From Algoriphagus alkaliphilus (GTDB lineage Bacteria; Bacteroidota; Bacteroidia; Cytophagales; Cyclobacteriaceae), in NCBI RefSeq assembly GCF_900103735.1, contig NZ_FMXE01000005.1, positions 62,001 to 126,000 on the forward strand: 64,000 nucleotides of DNA, read 5' to 3'. The notes beneath the pieces were generated by a model, which saw only the letters and a list, made by a program, of their open reading frames with translations, did no database searches and was not told the DNA's origin. Position numbers and translations under genes: made by a program. Below, in pieces: positions 61,371 through 64,000 of the stretch (its first letter is position 1; each line of letters starts with the position of its first letter).

Positions 61371-62231
61371 ATGAAAAAAGGAATTTTAAGCCTCCTCGTT
61401 TTAGCAGGAATTCTGTTGACCATCCCTGTCCAAGCTCAGATACTGAAAAAAATCCAAAACGCAGCAGCCCAAGGCGTGGAGAACGCCGCTACCAAAAGGA
61501 CCATGGAGGCCTCAGAAAGGAAAACCAATGAGGCCATAGATGGGATGTTTGGTGGGATGATGAAACCTGCGCCTACCGAGTCGGAGTATTTCTTCACCGG
61601 ATACATGGTCATGGAAGTGACTAGTACAGATAAAAAAGGCAAATCAGAAGAACCAACTCAGATTCAATATTTGCTCTCAGACAATACCGAATTTATGGGA
61701 ATGTCATTCACCTATCCCAATAAACCTGAAAATTCAACTATTTCTATCATGGATTCCAAGAATCAGGCTATGGTCATGCTGATGGACAATAAGGGTGAAA
61801 AATCGAGTTTTGCCATAAAGCTGGATTACGAAAAAATGAAGGGAATGGTGGATAAAGAAGTAGAGTCCCAACCTGAAAACCCGGACTATACAATCACAAA
61901 AACCGGAAACAAGAAAACCATATTAGGATACCCATGTGAAGAGTTTTTGGTCACATCTAAAGATGGGAAAGGGGTGTATTGGATTACCGAAAAACCAATT
62001 GAGGGGTTATCCATGTTTTCCCCTCAAAGCAATCCTATGGTTTCTAATAAAAGTATGGATCAATATAATTCCATGTTTTCAAATGCTCCCAAGGGAAGTT
62101 TTATGGAAATGATCTTTACCGCAACCGACGGATCGATCACGGACATGAAAGTCATAGAAATGGAAACAAAAAGTCCCCGAAAATATACCATGGCTGAATT
62201 TCCAAATATGATGGCCGGAGTGGATAGATAA
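61371..62231 (+). CDS. DUF4412 exported protein
   Basis: This 286-aa protein has a signal peptide (about 1-23, ending VQAQ) and then a helix (LKKIQNAAAQGVENAAT). The remaining beta-rich body (KKTILGYPCEEFLVTSKDGKGVYWITEKPIEGL and the EMIFTATDG block) is of the DUF4412 type found in Bacteroidota. It probably folds as an envelope beta-sandwich of unknown function. It stands between fmt and folA on the same strand with a terminator after it. Confidence 0.78.
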   Translation: MKKGILSLLVLAGILLTIPVQAQILKKIQNAAAQGVENAATKRTMEASERKTNEAIDGMFGGMMKPAPTESEYFFTGYMVMEVTSTDKKGKSEEPTQIQYLLSDNTEFMGMSFTYPNKPENSTISIMDSKNQAMVMLMDNKGEKSSFAIKLDYEKMKGMVDKEVESQPENPDYTITKTGNKKTILGYPCEEFLVTSKDGKGVYWITEKPIEGLSMFSPQSNPMVSNKSMDQYNSMFSNAPKGSFMEMIFTATDGSITDMKVIEMETKSPRKYTMAEFPNMMAGVDR

Positions 62232-62236
62232 TTCCA

Positions 62237-62263
62237 AAAAAGGGCAGAAAAACTGCCCTTTTT
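62237..62263 (+). terminator. intrinsic terminator after DUF4412 gene
   Basis: An 11-bp stem AAAAAGGGCAG / CTGCCCTTTTT with a 5-nt loop is followed by further T residues. Confidence 0.85.
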
Positions 62264-62314
62264 CATTTTTTCCATACCAAACACTGGTATCTTGAAGCTT
62301 AATACTAATATCCT

Positions 62315-62815
62315 GTGCAAATCACCCTTATCGTGGCCAAGGCAAAAAATAATGTCATTGGCAAAGACAACCAACTCATCTGGAAGCTTTCGGCTGACCT
62401 CAAACGATTTAAGAGCATAACCTCCGGTCATTTTATTTTGATGGGCAGAAAAACTTACGAATCCTTGGGAAAGCCCCTTCCAAACCGAAAGCATATTATC
62501 ATCACTCGAAATCCTGATTTTCAAGCACCTGAGGGACATTATGCATTTTCTTCGGTTGAAGAAGCTGTTATTTTTTGCAACAAAATAGGTGTGGAACAAC
62601 TTTTCATAATTGGAGGAGGGCAGATTTACGAGGAGACAATAAACCGCTGCGATCGGTTAGAAATCACGGAAGTGGAAGCCGAACCTGAGGGTGACACCTT
62701 CTTTCCTGAAATAGATCCAAAAATCTGGAAAGAGACCGAGCGTGAGCACTTTCCCGCAGACGAGAAAAATGAGTTTCCATTCGCTTTTGTGACTTACCAA
62801 AAAATCAAAAAATAA
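62315..62815 (+). CDS. folA: dihydrofolate reductase
   Basis: This 166-aa enzyme reduces dihydrofolate to tetrahydrofolate with NADPH. It starts with a GTG codon at QITLIVAKAKNNVIGKDNQLIW, the family front. The fold blocks HFILMGRKTYESLGKPLPNRKHIIITRNPD and FIIGGGQIYEE are intact. The final DTFFPEIDPKIWKE matches type I DHFR. It is directly followed by the SDR gene (2-nt gap), so they are likely co-transcribed. Confidence 0.95.
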   Translation: MQITLIVAKAKNNVIGKDNQLIWKLSADLKRFKSITSGHFILMGRKTYESLGKPLPNRKHIIITRNPDFQAPEGHYAFSSVEEAVIFCNKIGVEQLFIIGGGQIYEETINRCDRLEITEVEAEPEGDTFFPEIDPKIWKETEREHFPADEKNEFPFAFVTYQKIKK

Positions 62816-62817
62816 CC

Positions 62818-63603
62818 ATGGCAAAATCGGTCATTTGGATTACTGGGGCCTCCTCAGGAATAGGAGAGGCTACGGCAAAGAAATTTTCTCAGGAAGGCTA
62901 TCGGGTGATCATTTCTGCAAGGAATGAAGAAGAACTGAACCGTGTGAAATCCGAGTGTTCAAATCCTGCCGATGTACAGGTTTTACCCCTCGATTTAGTA
63001 GAGATTGATTCCTTTGATGGAAAGGTAAGCCAGGCAATCGCCTTCTTTGGAAAGGTGGATATAATCCTTCACAATGGCGGAATCAGTCAGCGTTCATTGA
63101 TCAAGGAAACGGGTTTGGAAGTGGATCGGAAACTGATGGAGGTTAATTTCTTCGGTACGGTCGCTTTGACCAAAGCCATTTTACCTCACTTCGTTGTTCG
63201 AAAGACAGGACAATTTGCTGTGGTAAGTTCCTTGGTTGGAAAATTCGGTTCACCCTTTAGGTCTTCCTATGCTGCCTCCAAACATGCTTTGCATGGTTTT
63301 TTTGACACCTTGCGTGCAGAGCATTTTCAGGACAATATCACTGTCACGATGATTTGCCCCGGGTTTATCCGCACCAACGTTTCCGTCAATGCACTTACTG
63401 CCGATGGTAGTGCTTTGGGAAAGATGGATGAAGCACAGGCAAAAGGAATGAGCCCCGAGGCTTGTGCATCAGAAATTTATGCTGCCATCGCAAGGAAAAA
63501 GGAGGAAGTCTACATCGGAGGAAAAGAAACCTTTGCCGTACACCTTAAGCGGTTTTTTCCCGCCATTTTCTCCAAAATCATTAAAAAAGCCAAAGTTCGA
63601 TAA
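62818..63603 (+). CDS. short-chain dehydrogenase/reductase
   Basis: This 261-aa classical SDR has the cofactor motif TGASSGIGEATAKKF, the NNG-like segment HNGGISQRS, the catalytic SSLVG Ser, and SSYAASKHAL with the Tyr/Lys pair. It then has the CPGFIRTNVS loop. It resembles DHRS7-like SDRs with an SxxSLxG pattern. Substrate unknown. It lies 2 nt after folA on the same strand. Confidence 0.88.
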   Translation: MAKSVIWITGASSGIGEATAKKFSQEGYRVIISARNEEELNRVKSECSNPADVQVLPLDLVEIDSFDGKVSQAIAFFGKVDIILHNGGISQRSLIKETGLEVDRKLMEVNFFGTVALTKAILPHFVVRKTGQFAVVSSLVGKFGSPFRSSYAASKHALHGFFDTLRAEHFQDNITVTMICPGFIRTNVSVNALTADGSALGKMDEAQAKGMSPEACASEIYAAIARKKEEVYIGGKETFAVHLKRFFPAIFSKIIKKAKVR

Positions 63604-63612
63604 ATTAGCTAG

Positions 63613-63636
63613 GAGACCGAAGACAGAAGACAGAAG
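63613..63636. repeat. GAGACCGAAGACAGAAG-type intergenic repeat
   Basis: Short units GAGACCGAAGACAGAAGA and ACAGAAG recur in tandem between the SDR gene and cinA. Repeats of this kind are common between genes in this phylum; no transposon features are seen. Confidence 0.5.
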
Positions 63637-63708
63637 GAGTAAAAAACATACAGATTTTCGCAATTCACAAAACACCATTACTAAAAAACAAATAAACCCA
63701 TCAAGGGT

Positions 63709-64000
63709 ATGCAAGTCGTAAAAGCAGAAATAATAGCCATTGGAGATGAATTACTCTATGGACAGATTGTAGATACCAATAGTCACTGGATCAGTCAGGA
63801 ACTGGATCTGATGGGCATGAAAGTGGTTCGGAAAACAACCGTGGGAGATAACAGAAAGGATATACTTACCGCTTTTGCTGAAGCTGAGAAACGTGCTGAT
63901 CTCGTCCTGATCACAGGAGGCTTGGGGCCCACGCAGGATGACTTGACCAAGCCGCTACTGGCGGAACATTTTGACTGCGAAATCCTGGAAGTACCCGAGG
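63709..64000 (+). CDS. cinA: CinA family protein (3' end outside window)
   Basis: The 97 visible codons begin VVKAEIIAIGDELLYGQIVDTNSHWISQEL, the CinA MoCF-domain front, followed by RKTTVGDNRKDI and the ITGGLGPTQDDLTK block. CinA proteins combine an ADP-ribose pyrophosphatase-like COG1058 domain with a nicotinamide-nucleotide amidase domain; only the first is visible here. It continues past the right edge of the window. Confidence 0.9.
   Translation, partial: MQVVKAEIIAIGDELLYGQIVDTNSHWISQELDLMGMKVVRKTTVGDNRKDILTAFAEAEKRADLVLITGGLGPTQDDLTKPLLAEHFDCEILEVPE

Noticed and set aside
1-64000. CRISPR arrays, tRNA or rRNA genes
   Set aside because: No direct-repeat/spacer pattern, cloverleaf with CCA-end features or rRNA conserved blocks was recognised by eye; a tRNA scan and rRNA profile search would settle this.

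Overview
The window is about 43% G+C and densely coded on both strands. It reads as a chromosomal segment of a Bacteroidota bacterium, most likely order Cytophagales near the Algoriphagus/Cyclobacterium group. Three things point there. Promoters follow the Bacteroidota form (TTG, a 19-20 nt gap, then TAnnTTTG), and Shine-Dalgarno sites are nearly absent. Family content is typical: DUF4920, DUF4412, DUF983, DUF1016, DUF1343, PSD1/DUF1553-DUF1501 proteins, and a thioredoxin lipoprotein with a DUF4369-like front. Gene fusions such as phosphoserine phosphatase-SerA and bifunctional HisB also fit. The genus is inferred, not proven.

Layout. 0-10 kb: a DUF983 fragment, a small hypothetical plus beta-barrel pair, a DUF4920 lipoprotein, the serB-serA fusion, a nucleotide-sugar/glycosyltransferase block (rfbB, a UDP-glucuronate-epimerase-like gene, a GT4), a small HTH/two-membrane-protein operon, and proC. 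10-24.4 kb: mostly minus-strand housekeeping genes (thioredoxin lipoprotein, alaS-gatB, mlaE-mlaF-mlaD, HIT, greA, rsmA-mgtE-2-hydroxyacid dehydrogenase), plus a plus-strand D-threonine-aldolase-like gene. 24.5-30.2 kb: pdxA, then DUF177-rpmF, fabH-efp and accB-accC, so the fatty acid start enzymes sit beside translation genes. 30.2-40.1 kb: a lipoprotein gene with an in-frame amber codon, then a PSD1 cytochrome / DUF1501 / membrane-cytochrome-LRR operon that runs into a SIS-domain sugar isomerase-like gene and faces a GH20 beta-hexosaminidase. 40.2-42.5 kb: a decayed belt with a cyclase-TPR pseudogene, a subtilase pseudogene and a broken IS1595 transposase. 42.7-47.5 kb: a NagX-like membrane acetyltransferase, an EEP-family protein and an S9 peptidase. 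47.5-48.6 kb: a DUF1016 nuclease pseudogene split by a 150-bp MITE-like insert. 48.8-53.5 kb: a his operon with a His-rich leader peptide (hisG-D-C-B only). 53.5-64 kb: a broken cupin gene, a TPR lipoprotein, repeat-rich DNA, an ATP-grasp gene, a toxin-antitoxin remnant, a GT2, a LolC/E-type permease, a DUF1343 (NamZ-like) protein, a BRO-N fragment, fmt, a DUF4412 protein, folA, an SDR and the start of cinA.

How genes may work together. The GH20 enzyme, the SIS protein, the NagX-like protein and the NamZ-like protein suggest amino-sugar (chitin or peptidoglycan) handling. The PSD1/DUF1501/cytochrome operon has no settled biochemical role. It lies directly beside the SIS and GH20 genes, and its membrane cytochrome shares a hexosaminidase-type C-terminal domain with the GH20 enzyme. 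This is the best candidate here for an undescribed system. A second theme is small-scale decay and repeats: several single-base or stop-codon lesions, a MITE-like insert with a target-site duplication, and a dispersed GTCCAC/GTGGAC palindromic repeat that recurs at five places between 48.0 and 58.8 kb. No tRNA, rRNA or CRISPR array was seen.
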